Source of the DNA: Streptomyces lavendofoliae
GTDB lineage: Bacteria > Actinomycetota > Actinomycetes > Streptomycetales > Streptomycetaceae
Assembly: GCF_014649735.1 (NCBI RefSeq)
Contig: NZ_BMTP01000015.1
Location: 62,001 to 126,000, forward strand
DNA: 64,000 nt
Direction: 5' to 3'
Numbering within the stretch: the stretch's first letter is position 1; each line of letters begins with the position of its first letter. Position numbers and translations under genes: made by a program. A model generated the notes under the pieces. The model saw nothing but the letters and a program-made list of their open reading frames with translations. It searched no databases and was not told the DNA's origin. Positions 24,949 to 31,960 of this stretch are shown here, in pieces.

Positions 24949-27066
24949 TCAGGCGTCGATGCGGGAGCGGTCCAGGGTCGCGGCGGAGCTGGTGATGAAC
25001 TCCTTGCGCGGGGCCACGTCGTTGCCCATCAGGAGGTCGAAGACCTGCTCCGCGCCTTCCAGGTCGCCGATGTTGATCCGGCGCAGGGTGCGGTGCCTCG
25101 GGTCCATCGTGGTCTCCGCGAGCTGGTCGGCGTCCATCTCGCCCAGACCCTTGTAGCGCTGGATCGAGTCCTTGTAGCGGACGCCCTTGCGCTGGAATTC
25201 CAGCAGCGTCTGCCGCAGCTCGTTGTCCGAGTACGTGTAGACGTACTTGTCCTGGCCCTTCTTGGGCTGGACGAGCTCGATGCGGTGCAGCGGCGGTACG
25301 GCGGCGAAGACGCGGCCCGCCTCGACCATCGGCCGCATGTAGCGCTGGAAGAGCGTCAGCAGCAGGCACCGGATGTGCGCGCCGTCGACGTCGGCGTCCA
25401 CGAGGAGGACGATCTTGCCGTACCGGGCGGCGTCGATGTCGAAGGTCCGGCCGGACCCGGCTCCTATGACCTGGATGATGGCGCCGCACTCGGCGTTCTT
25501 CAGCATGTCCGAGACGGACGACTTCTGGACGTTGAGGATCTTTCCGCGGATCGGCAGCAGAGCCTGGAACTCGCTGTTCCGGGCGAGCTTGGCCGTACCG
25601 AGGGCGGAGTCGCCCTCGACGATGAAGAGCTCGCTGCGCTCCACGTCGTCGCTGCGGCAGTCGGCCAGCTTGGCGGGGAGCGAGGAGGACTCCAGCGCGG
25701 TCTTGCGGCGCTGCGCCTCCTTGTGCTGGCGGGCCGCGATGCGCGTACGGGCGGCGGCGACGGCCTTCTCCAGCACCGCGCGGGCCTGGGCCTTGGCGTC
25801 GCGCTTGGTGGAGGTCAGGAAGGCCTTGAGCTCCTTGGCGACCACGTTGGCGACGATCCGGTTGGCCGCCGACGTACCGAGGACCTCCTTGGTCTGGCCC
25901 TCGAACTGCGGCTCGGCGAGCCGCACGGTCACCACGGCGGTGAGGCCCTCCAGGGCGTCGTCCTTGACGATGTCGTCCTCGGCGACGCGCAGCAGCTTGC
26001 TGGAGCGCAGGACCTCGTTCACGGTCCTGGTGATCGCGCGCTCGAAGCCGGTGACGTGGGTGCCGCCCTTGGGGGTGGCGATGATGTTCACGAACGACCT
26101 GATGGTGGAGTCGTACCCCGTGCCCCAGCGCAGCGCGACGTCCACGCCGAGCTCGCGGGTGACCTCGGTGGGGGTCATGTGTCCCCGCTCGTCGAGGACG
26201 GGAACGGTCTCCTTGAAGGTGCCCTGGCCGGTCAGCCGCAGCACGTCGCAGACGGCCTTGTCCTGCGCCAGGTACTCGCAGAACTCGCTGATGCCGCCGT
26301 CGAAGCGGAACGTCTCCTCGCTCTTGCCCTCGCCGTCGAGGTCGCGCTCGTCCCGTACGACGATGGTGAGACCGGGCACCAGGAAGGCGGTCTGGCGGGC
26401 GCGCTGGTGCAGGTTCTCCAGGGAGAGCTTGGCGTCCTTGAGGAAGATCTGGCGGTCGGCCCAGTACCGGACACGGGTGCCCGTGCGGGCCTTCGGAACG
26501 CGCTTGGTCTTGCGCAGGCCGTTGCCGGGGTCGAAGGGGGCGTCCGGACCGGACTCCGTGAAGATCCCGGGGACGCCGCGGCGGAAGCTGATGGCGTGGG
26601 TGGAGCTGTTGCGGTCGACCTCGACGTCGAGCCGGGCCGACAGCGCGTTCACCACGGAGGCGCCCACGCCGTGCAGACCGCCGGAGGCGGCGTACGAGCC
26701 GCCGCCGAACTTGCCGCCGGCATGCAGCTTGGTCATGACGACCTCGACGCCCGAGAGGCCGGTCTTGGGCTCGACGTCGACGGGGATGCCACGGCCGTTG
26801 TCCCGGACCTCCACCGAGCCGTCGTCGTGGAGGATCACCTCGATGTGGTCGCAGTAGCCGCCGAGAGCCTCGTCGACGGAGTTGTCGATGATCTCCCAGA
26901 GGCAGTGCATCAGGCCACGGCTGTCGGTGGACCCGATGTACATACCGGGCCGCTTGCGAACCGCCTCGAGCCCCTCAAGGACGAGCAGGTGCCGCGCGGT
27001 GTAGTTGGAACCGTCACGGTCTGCGGTCAGCAGCGCACTGGACGGCACGGACGTATCGGCGGTCAC
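24949..27066 (-). CDS. parE: DNA topoisomerase IV subunit B
   Basis: This ATPase subunit of topoisomerase IV has 705 residues. It has a GHKL ATPase domain (VRKRPGMYIGSTDSRGLMH, the ATP-site asparagine in EIIDNSVDEALGG, and GRGIPVDVEPKTG). A transducer domain follows, then the TOPRIM motifs EGDSALGTAKLARN (about 475-488) and LLVDADVDGAHI, ending in QRYKGLGEMDADQL. A GTG at 27066 with GAGGAG nine bases upstream is the best start. The large insert typical of Gram-negative GyrB is absent. ParC is encoded about 6 kb away. A promoter-like sequence lies at 27139-27168. Confidence 0.93.
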   Translation of the reverse strand: MTADTSVPSSALLTADRDGSNYTARHLLVLEGLEAVRKRPGMYIGSTDSRGLMHCLWEIIDNSVDEALGGYCDHIEVILHDDGSVEVRDNGRGIPVDVEPKTGLSGVEVVMTKLHAGGKFGGGSYAASGGLHGVGASVVNALSARLDVEVDRNSSTHAISFRRGVPGIFTESGPDAPFDPGNGLRKTKRVPKARTGTRVRYWADRQIFLKDAKLSLENLHQRARQTAFLVPGLTIVVRDERDLDGEGKSEETFRFDGGISEFCEYLAQDKAVCDVLRLTGQGTFKETVPVLDERGHMTPTEVTRELGVDVALRWGTGYDSTIRSFVNIIATPKGGTHVTGFERAITRTVNEVLRSSKLLRVAEDDIVKDDALEGLTAVVTVRLAEPQFEGQTKEVLGTSAANRIVANVVAKELKAFLTSTKRDAKAQARAVLEKAVAAARTRIAARQHKEAQRRKTALESSSLPAKLADCRSDDVERSELFIVEGDSALGTAKLARNSEFQALLPIRGKILNVQKSSVSDMLKNAECGAIIQVIGAGSGRTFDIDAARYGKIVLLVDADVDGAHIRCLLLTLFQRYMRPMVEAGRVFAAVPPLHRIELVQPKKGQDKYVYTYSDNELRQTLLEFQRKGVRYKDSIQRYKGLGEMDADQLAETTMDPRHRTLRRINIGDLEGAEQVFDLLMGNDVAPRKEFITSSAATLDRSRIDA

Positions 27067-27506
27067 GCGGTTCGCTCCTCGCTGAATTTGGATGGTGGCC
27101 TGTGGGGGTAAAGGCCCGGCGTCTGTCACCGGTCAGAGGGTACAGAGGCCTGGTAGAGCCGTTGTCACGCCACCCACGTGAAAACTCATGCTAGTCCAGA
27201 GTCGCATGGGTGTTCGATCCCTCGATGGGGTGACGTGGACATCACGTTCCCTTCCAGGCATGAACCATTTAGGCTCCGGGCACGTCCTCATGAACAACCG
27301 GCATCCGCCGGGAGGGCTGAACGAGACTGAACGAGACAAGCAACGCGAAACCCGTAGAGCACCGCAATACGGCTCATTCGCCGCCAACCGGCAGCAGACA
27401 GCCTCCTTGGAAAAACTTTCAGGGAAAAGCCGCGAGCGGGAACGTTTTCGGCCTGGTTGGATGTTGACCCTGGTACGACAGCTCGTCGAGCTAGAGAAGA
27501 GGCGAC
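27067..27506. other. Divergent promoter region between parE and the DUF7455 gene
   Basis: These 440 bases lack a convincing gene and are less GC-rich than their surroundings, as expected for promoters. A candidate parE promoter is given separately. A tandem TGAACGAGAC repeat occurs near 27318-27337. On the plus strand TTGACC at 27464 is tempting as a -35 box, but no good -10 follows at the right distance. Confidence 0.5.
27139..27168 (-). promoter_or_regulatory. Candidate parE promoter
   Basis: On the minus strand, GTGACA (27168-27163) and TGTACC (27144-27139) are 18 bases apart and resemble -35 and -10 boxes of the principal sigma factor. Transcription would begin about 65 bases before the GTG start. 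The -10 match is only moderate. Confidence 0.35.
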
Positions 27507-27734
27507 GTGACTACTGTTCTGACCCCCGCGAGCCCGCTGACGGCCGCCGACCGCTGCGACCGCTGCGGCGCCCAGGCATATCTGCGCGTCGTGCTGACCA
27601 GCGGTGGTGAACTGCTCTTCTGCGCCCACCACGGGCGCAAGTTCGAGCCGGAACTCAAGAAGATCGCCGCGGAAATACAGGATGAGACGGACCGGCTCAC
27701 CACCGTGCCGAACGCAGTCGACGAAGATCGCTGA
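27507..27734 (+). CDS. DUF7455 small zinc-ribbon-like protein
   Basis: This 75-residue conserved actinobacterial protein has unknown function. It carries CDRCGAQA (about 17-24) and FCAHHGRKFEPEL (about 38-50); the two cysteines and the later Cys/His could form a small zinc site. The C-terminal third is an acidic helix. A GTG start with AGAGAAGAGG upstream is well placed. It is monocistronic, with an 11-bp hairpin 44 bases after the stop. It sits between parE and hrdB, a position that I recall as conserved in Streptomyces. Confidence 0.85.
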   Translation: MTTVLTPASPLTAADRCDRCGAQAYLRVVLTSGGELLFCAHHGRKFEPELKKIAAEIQDETDRLTTVPNAVDEDR

Positions 27735-27778
27735 CACTCGCATCCACGACGAGCCAGGGGCCGGTCCAGGACCGGCCG

Positions 27779-27820
27779 ACGGGCGGCCGCCCCCACCAGG
27801 GGAACGGCCGCCCGTTCTCA
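27779..27820 (+). terminator. Hairpin after the DUF7455 gene
   Basis: An 11-bp perfect stem (ACGGGCGGCCG with CGGCCGCCCGT) closes a 15-base loop and is followed by TCTCAT. It ends the DUF7455 transcript and may also serve the convergent trypsin gene. Confidence 0.65.
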
Positions 27821-27948
27821 TACCGCTGGGGGCTCATCCGCTGCCCCGGACCGCCGCCCGGCGACCTCGCGCGGTGCGGCTCCGGGACGCCGCGCTCCGG
27901 GGACGCCGATCGCCGGACGGGGCCGTCCGCGCCGGCGCGACCCCGTGA

Positions 27949-28773
27949 TCAGACGGTCGACGGGAGCACGGCCGAGATCCGGGTGTACACCCCGGGGCTG
28001 TCCGCCTCCCCGCAGCCGCTCCCCCAGGACACCAGCCCGATGAGCCGCCCCTGCGCGACCAGCGGCCCGCCGCTGTCCCCCTGACAGGCGTCCCTGCCGC
28101 CCTGCGGGTCGCCCGCGCACAGCATCGTGGCGGGCAGGTATCCGCCGCCGCCCCCCTCCGCCGGATACGCGCGGGAGCAGACCTCGTCGGGCAGCACGCT
28201 CACGCTCGCCGCCCGCAGCGTGTACGCGTACGAGCCGCCGCCCGTCGTGTCGCCCCAGCCGTAGACCTCGGCGCTCGTCCCCGGCCGGTAGGCCGGGTCG
28301 CCGCGGCGGGCCGGCTTGATGACGTACGAACGCGGCAACGCGCTCGCCAGCGTGAGCACGGCCAGGTCACCGGACTGGGTGTCCGGGTCGTACTGGGGGC
28401 TGATCCACGCGCCGGTCACCGGAACCTCCCGCCCGCCCGCCTCGCGCAGTTCCGTGCGGCCCGCGATCACCTTGAGGTCGCTCAGCTCCCTGGCGTCCGT
28501 ACCGAGCACCGTCGGGCCCAGGCAGTGCGCGGCGGTCACGACCTTGGTGGGCGCGACGACCACCCCGCCGCAGAACTGTCCCGCGCGCGTACCTCCGAAC
28601 CGGTCACGGCTGGAGAGGGCAACGGCCCAGGGGCTGTCGGAGGCGCGTACCGGTTCCCCTCCGACGACGACGCTGTCGGCGGTGGCGGGCGCGGGCGCAC
28701 TGAGCGGCAGGACGGCCGTGGCCACGAGGGCGGCCACGGCCGCGGTCCGCTTCCGGCTGATGGGTCGACGCAT
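27949..28773 (-). CDS. Secreted trypsin-like serine protease (S1 family)
   Basis: This 274-residue extracellular protease has a signal peptide that ends near residue 33 (PAPATADS). The mature chain probably begins near VVGGEPV, as in trypsin. The catalytic triad is complete: TAAHC (His), SGDLAVL (Asp) and CQGDSGGP (Ser). The residue six before the serine is aspartate (DACQGDS), the S1-pocket residue that gives cleavage after Lys or Arg. Cysteines are placed for the usual disulfides. Streptomyces proteases of this type act on extracellular protein and are often developmentally expressed. No operon partner is seen. Confidence 0.93.
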   Translation of the reverse strand: MRRPISRKRTAAVAALVATAVLPLSAPAPATADSVVVGGEPVRASDSPWAVALSSRDRFGGTRAGQFCGGVVVAPTKVVTAAHCLGPTVLGTDARELSDLKVIAGRTELREAGGREVPVTGAWISPQYDPDTQSGDLAVLTLASALPRSYVIKPARRGDPAYRPGTSAEVYGWGDTTGGGSYAYTLRAASVSVLPDEVCSRAYPAEGGGGGYLPATMLCAGDPQGGRDACQGDSGGPLVAQGRLIGLVSWGSGCGEADSPGVYTRISAVLPSTV

Positions 28774-28867
28774 GCGGTCTCCTGACTCTCCGGTGAACCA
28801 GCTTCACCCAGAGTCGACCAGCGCGCCGCGGCCCGCACCCCAACGGCGTGAGTTCGCCGCGCGCGCC

Positions 28868-28903
28868 GGAGGGCCCGGCTCCCTTCCGGGAACCGGGCCC
28901 TCC
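28868..28903 (-). terminator. Terminator of hrdB
   Basis: GGAGGGCCCGG (28868-28878) pairs with CCGGGCCCTCC (28893-28903) in an 11-bp stem, with further pairing in the loop (TCCC with GGGA). It lies 21 bases beyond the hrdB stop. Confidence 0.75.
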
Positions 28904-28924
28904 GACTCGTACGACCGCCCGACC

Positions 28925-30469
28925 TCAGTCGAGGTAGTCCCGCAGCACCTGGGAGCGGGACGGGTGGCGGAGCTTGGACATCGTCTTGGACTCGATCTGG
29001 CGGATCCGCTCGCGGGTCACACCGTAGACCTTGCCGATCTCGTCCAGCGTCTTCGGCTGCCCGTCGGTCAGACCGAAGCGCATGGAGACCACGCCGGCCT
29101 CGCGCTCGGACAGCGTGTCGAGCACCGAGTGGAGCTGCTCCTGGAGCAGCGTGAAGCTGACCGCGTCGGCCGGCACGACGGCCTCGGAGTCCTCGATCAG
29201 GTCACCGAACTCGCTGTCTCCGTCCTCGCCGAGCGGGGTGTGGAGCGAGATGGGCTCGCGGCCGTACTTCTGGACCTCGATGACCTTCTCGGGGGTCATG
29301 TCGAGCTCCTTGGCCAGCTCCTCCGGGGTGGGCTCGCGGCCCAGGTCCTGGAGCATCTGGCGCTGGACGCGCGCGAGCTTGTTGATGACCTCGACCATGT
29401 GCACCGGGATACGGATGGTGCGGGCCTGGTCGGCCATGGCGCGGGTGATCGCCTGACGGATCCACCAGGTGGCGTACGTGGAGAACTTGTAGCCCTTGGT
29501 GTAGTCGAACTTCTCGACCGCGCGGATCAGACCCAGGTTGCCCTCCTGGATCAGGTCCAGGAAGAGCATGCCGCGGCCGGTGTAGCGCTTGGCCAGGGAG
29601 ACCACCAGACGGAGGTTGGCCTCCAGCAGGTGGTTCTTGGCGCGGCGGCCGTCCTCGGCGATGATCTCCAGCTCACGCTTGAGCTTCGGGGCCAGCTTGT
29701 CGGAGTTCGCCAGCTTGTCCTCGGCGAACAGGCCGGCCTCGATGCGCTTGGCGAGCTCGACCTCCTGCTCGGCGTTGAGGAGCGGGACCTTGCCGATCTG
29801 CTTCAGGTAGTCCTTGACCGGGTCGGCGGTGGCACCGGCGACGGCGACCTGCTGCGCGGGCGCGTCGTCCTCGTCCTCGTCCGAGAGCACGAAGCCCTTG
29901 TTCTCGCCCTCGGCCTCCTCGTCCTCACCCTTGCCGGGCGCGACGTCCTCGAGCAGTTCCTCGCCTTCGATGACCTCGTCGGCGTCCTTCTTCGACGTGG
30001 TCTTCTTGGCCGCGGTCTTCTTGGCGGCGGTCTTCTTCACCGCCGTCTTCTTGGCGGCGGTCTTCTTGGCCGCCGTCTTCTTGGCGGTACCGGCCTCGTC
30101 GGCCGGCGCGTCCGCGTCCTCGGCCGCCGGAGCCGCGGCGGCCGCGACGGACTTCGTCACGGTCGTCTTGGCGGTGACGGTCTTGGTGGCGGTGCGCTTC
30201 GCCGGGCTCTTCGCTGCGACGCTCTTGCGGGTGCGCTTCGGCGACTCCGCTGCACTGACCATCAGCGTCACACCCTCTTCCTCGAGGATCTGATTGAGGC
30301 TGCGCAGAACATTCTTCCACTGGGTTGGCGGAATCTGGTCAGCCTCGAAGGCCCGACGCACGTCATCGCCGGCGATCTGCCCATCAGCCTTTCCCCGCTC
30401 GATGAGCGCCATCACAGACTCGGACTCGGCGATCTCCGGCGGGAGCGTACGGGATGTGCTGGCCGACAC
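28925..30469 (-). CDS. hrdB: Principal RNA polymerase sigma factor HrdB
   Basis: HrdB is the essential housekeeping sigma factor of Streptomyces. The 514-residue protein starts VSASTSRTLPPEIAESESVM with a region 1.1-like N-terminus. A Lys/Ala-rich segment at about 130-161 (KKTAAKK repeats) and an acidic stretch near 165-202 follow. The conserved core comes next: region 1.2 at DPVKDYLKQIGKVPLL, region 2 with YKFSTYATWWIRQAITRA, and region 4.2 with TRERIRQIESKTMSKLRH. The GTG at 30469 is preceded by GAGAGG at about seven bases. It lies downstream of whiH on the same strand but has its own leader and promoters. Confidence 0.97.
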   Translation of the reverse strand: MSASTSRTLPPEIAESESVMALIERGKADGQIAGDDVRRAFEADQIPPTQWKNVLRSLNQILEEEGVTLMVSAAESPKRTRKSVAAKSPAKRTATKTVTAKTTVTKSVAAAAAPAAEDADAPADEAGTAKKTAAKKTAAKKTAVKKTAAKKTAAKKTTSKKDADEVIEGEELLEDVAPGKGEDEEAEGENKGFVLSDEDEDDAPAQQVAVAGATADPVKDYLKQIGKVPLLNAEQEVELAKRIEAGLFAEDKLANSDKLAPKLKRELEIIAEDGRRAKNHLLEANLRLVVSLAKRYTGRGMLFLDLIQEGNLGLIRAVEKFDYTKGYKFSTYATWWIRQAITRAMADQARTIRIPVHMVEVINKLARVQRQMLQDLGREPTPEELAKELDMTPEKVIEVQKYGREPISLHTPLGEDGDSEFGDLIEDSEAVVPADAVSFTLLQEQLHSVLDTLSEREAGVVSMRFGLTDGQPKTLDEIGKVYGVTRERIRQIESKTMSKLRHPSRSQVLRDYLD

Positions 30470-30584
30470 GAACAACCTCTCGGAACGATGGAAACGGCTT
30501 CCGGCCCCGCCCATGATCGGGCCGGAGCCGACGACCGCCGGCTGGGGATGTGCCGACGACGCGGGCTGAACCTCGGAGCTGCAC

Positions 30585-30611
30585 AGCGCCGTGAACGGCG
30601 GCTGTATTCCC
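30585..30611 (-). promoter_or_regulatory. Possible sigma-R-type promoter of hrdB
   Basis: The minus strand reads GGGAAT, 18 bases, then GCT. The sigma-R consensus is GGGAAT-N18-GTT, so one of three -10 bases differs. S. coelicolor hrdB is known to have a second, sigma-R-dependent promoter, which makes the site plausible but not proven. Confidence 0.3.
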
Positions 30612-30796
30612 TCCTCGGCTGTCACCTCTTAGGTCATCGCAGGGCTTCGAGGAGCGTTACGCCCAATCCGCGTGGCCCGAGTCACACCCCGTATGCATCC
30701 AAATACCCTCAGACCGGGAGGTCACCCCCTATCGCGCCACCGAATCCCCTGCTTCCGGGCTGCCCGCCGGCCGCCGACCGGGACGTTCCGGGCCCG

Positions 30797-30827
30797 CCGG
30801 GCCCCCGGGACGGCGTCCGGGGCCCGG
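30797..30827 (-). terminator. Hairpin after whiH
   Basis: CCGGGCCCC (30797-30805) pairs with GGGGCCCGG (30819-30827), with an inner GGAC/GTCC stem. It lies about 50 bases after the whiH stop and upstream of the hrdB promoter region. Confidence 0.6.
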
Positions 30828-30879
30828 CGACACACGCCGCGTACGCGAGGATGAGCGCACCGTCGGACCGTGGGGCGGC

Positions 30880-31767
30880 TCAGTGCTCGCGAGGGGCGGG
30901 AACGACCCGCTCCACCTCGGGGTGCACCGTCAGCAGTTGGCGCATGGCGGCCTCGGCGGCCGGCCCGTCGCCGGTGGCGATGGCGTCGACGATGCGCGCG
31001 TGGTGCGCGAGGCAGGCCTCGCCGGGGCGGTCGCAGCTGATCGACGGCGAGCCGGACACCTGGAGAGCCGCCGAGACGATGCCGGAGAGGTGCTCGAGCA
31101 TCCGGTTGCCGGCGAGCTGGATCAGCAGGCTGTGGAATTCGGCGTCGGCGCGGGAGAAGGTGATCGCGTCACCCTGCGCGAAGGCATGGCCCATGATCTC
31201 CACCATGTCGCCGAGGCGCTGCTGGACGTCCTCTCGGCCGTGTCCGGCCGCGAGGCGCGCCGCCAGCGGCTCGATCGTCCAGCGCAGCTCGCCCAGCTCC
31301 CGGCGCTGGTCGTCGCGCTGGGGGCCGAACGCCCGCCATTCGATGATGTCGGGGTCGAGCAGATTCCAGTCGCTGACCGGCCGGACCCGGGTGCCGACGT
31401 TCGGGCGGGCGCTGACCAGGCCCTTGGCCTCGAGGACGCGGAGCGACTCGCGCACCACGGTCCGGGACACCTCGAACCGCTGGCCGATCTCCTCGGGTAC
31501 GAGCGGTCGGTCGGCGCCGAGGTCGCCGGAGACGATCATCTGGCCGAGCTGCTGGACGAGTTGGCCGTGCAGCCCGCGGCCGCGACTGCCGCCCGTCCGC
31601 CGGCCCACCCGGCCCAGCTCCGTGTCGGCGCCATCCCAGGAGGGAGGCCCGACGCGGTCGGCGACGGGGGCCTCCGTGTAGGCGTAGCGGTCCAGTCCAC
31701 CCGGGGCCGAGAGGCCGGTCTCCACGGGGCGGGCGGCGGTCATCATGGTGTGCGCAAGGGTACTCAC
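30880..31767 (-). CDS. whiH: Sporulation transcription factor WhiH (GntR/FadR family)
   Basis: WhiH is a developmental regulator needed for efficient septation of aerial hyphae and represses its own gene. The 295-residue protein has a variable N-terminus of about 65 residues starting VSTLAHTMMTAA. The GntR winged helix follows (LVQQLGQMIVSGDLG, then EEIGQRFEVSRTVVRESLRV, about 94-113), then an FCD effector domain (about 140-285). The GTG at 31767 with AAAGGA upstream is the best start, although the frame is open further upstream. Identification rests on the hrdB linkage, the sequence and the sigma-WhiG promoter at 31860-31886. A sensed metabolite is suggested by the family but unknown. Confidence 0.9.
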   Translation of the reverse strand: MSTLAHTMMTAARPVETGLSAPGGLDRYAYTEAPVADRVGPPSWDGADTELGRVGRRTGGSRGRGLHGQLVQQLGQMIVSGDLGADRPLVPEEIGQRFEVSRTVVRESLRVLEAKGLVSARPNVGTRVRPVSDWNLLDPDIIEWRAFGPQRDDQRRELGELRWTIEPLAARLAAGHGREDVQQRLGDMVEIMGHAFAQGDAITFSRADAEFHSLLIQLAGNRMLEHLSGIVSAALQVSGSPSISCDRPGEACLAHHARIVDAIATGDGPAAEAAMRQLLTVHPEVERVVPAPREH

Positions 31768-31859
31768 GCATCCTTTGTCGGCGTCGTTTCCACGGCCCTT
31801 GAGGTCTTTGGTGAAAAGCACACGAAAGGGTGATCGGCGCTCGCTCTCCAATTGACGCC

Positions 31860-31886
31860 TTATCGGAAGGAACCGGGCAATTTTCA
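31860..31886 (-). promoter_or_regulatory. Sigma-WhiG promoter of whiH
   Basis: The minus strand reads TGAA, exactly 15 bases, then TCCGATAA. The WhiG consensus is TAAA-N15-GCCGATAA, so 10 of 12 defined positions match. whiH is an established WhiG-dependent gene in S. coelicolor. Transcription would start about 85 bases before the GTG codon. Confidence 0.85.
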
Positions 31887-31960
31887 AGTGAGTTGTGACT
31901 GTTTGCCGCGCCGTGGTCACCGCTCGGTCACCGCCCGGTCACCCTCGGCCGCACAACGGC

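Larger units (their letters stand above)
30470..30879. other. hrdB leader and promoter region
   Basis: This 410-base non-coding stretch lies between whiH and hrdB. It holds a hairpin at 30797-30827 that probably ends whiH transcription, then the hrdB promoters. Only one promoter candidate could be proposed (30585-30611). No small gene is convincing. Confidence 0.55.

Noticed and set aside
16181..27066. Possibility that the parC and parE genes are gyrA and gyrB
   Set aside because: The A subunit lacks a GyrA box and the genes are separate and near hrdB; gyrB and gyrA are normally adjacent near the origin in Streptomyces.
27464..27497. TTGACC plus TAGAGA as promoter of the DUF7455 gene
   Set aside because: The spacing is 22 bases and the -10 box overlaps the ribosome binding site.
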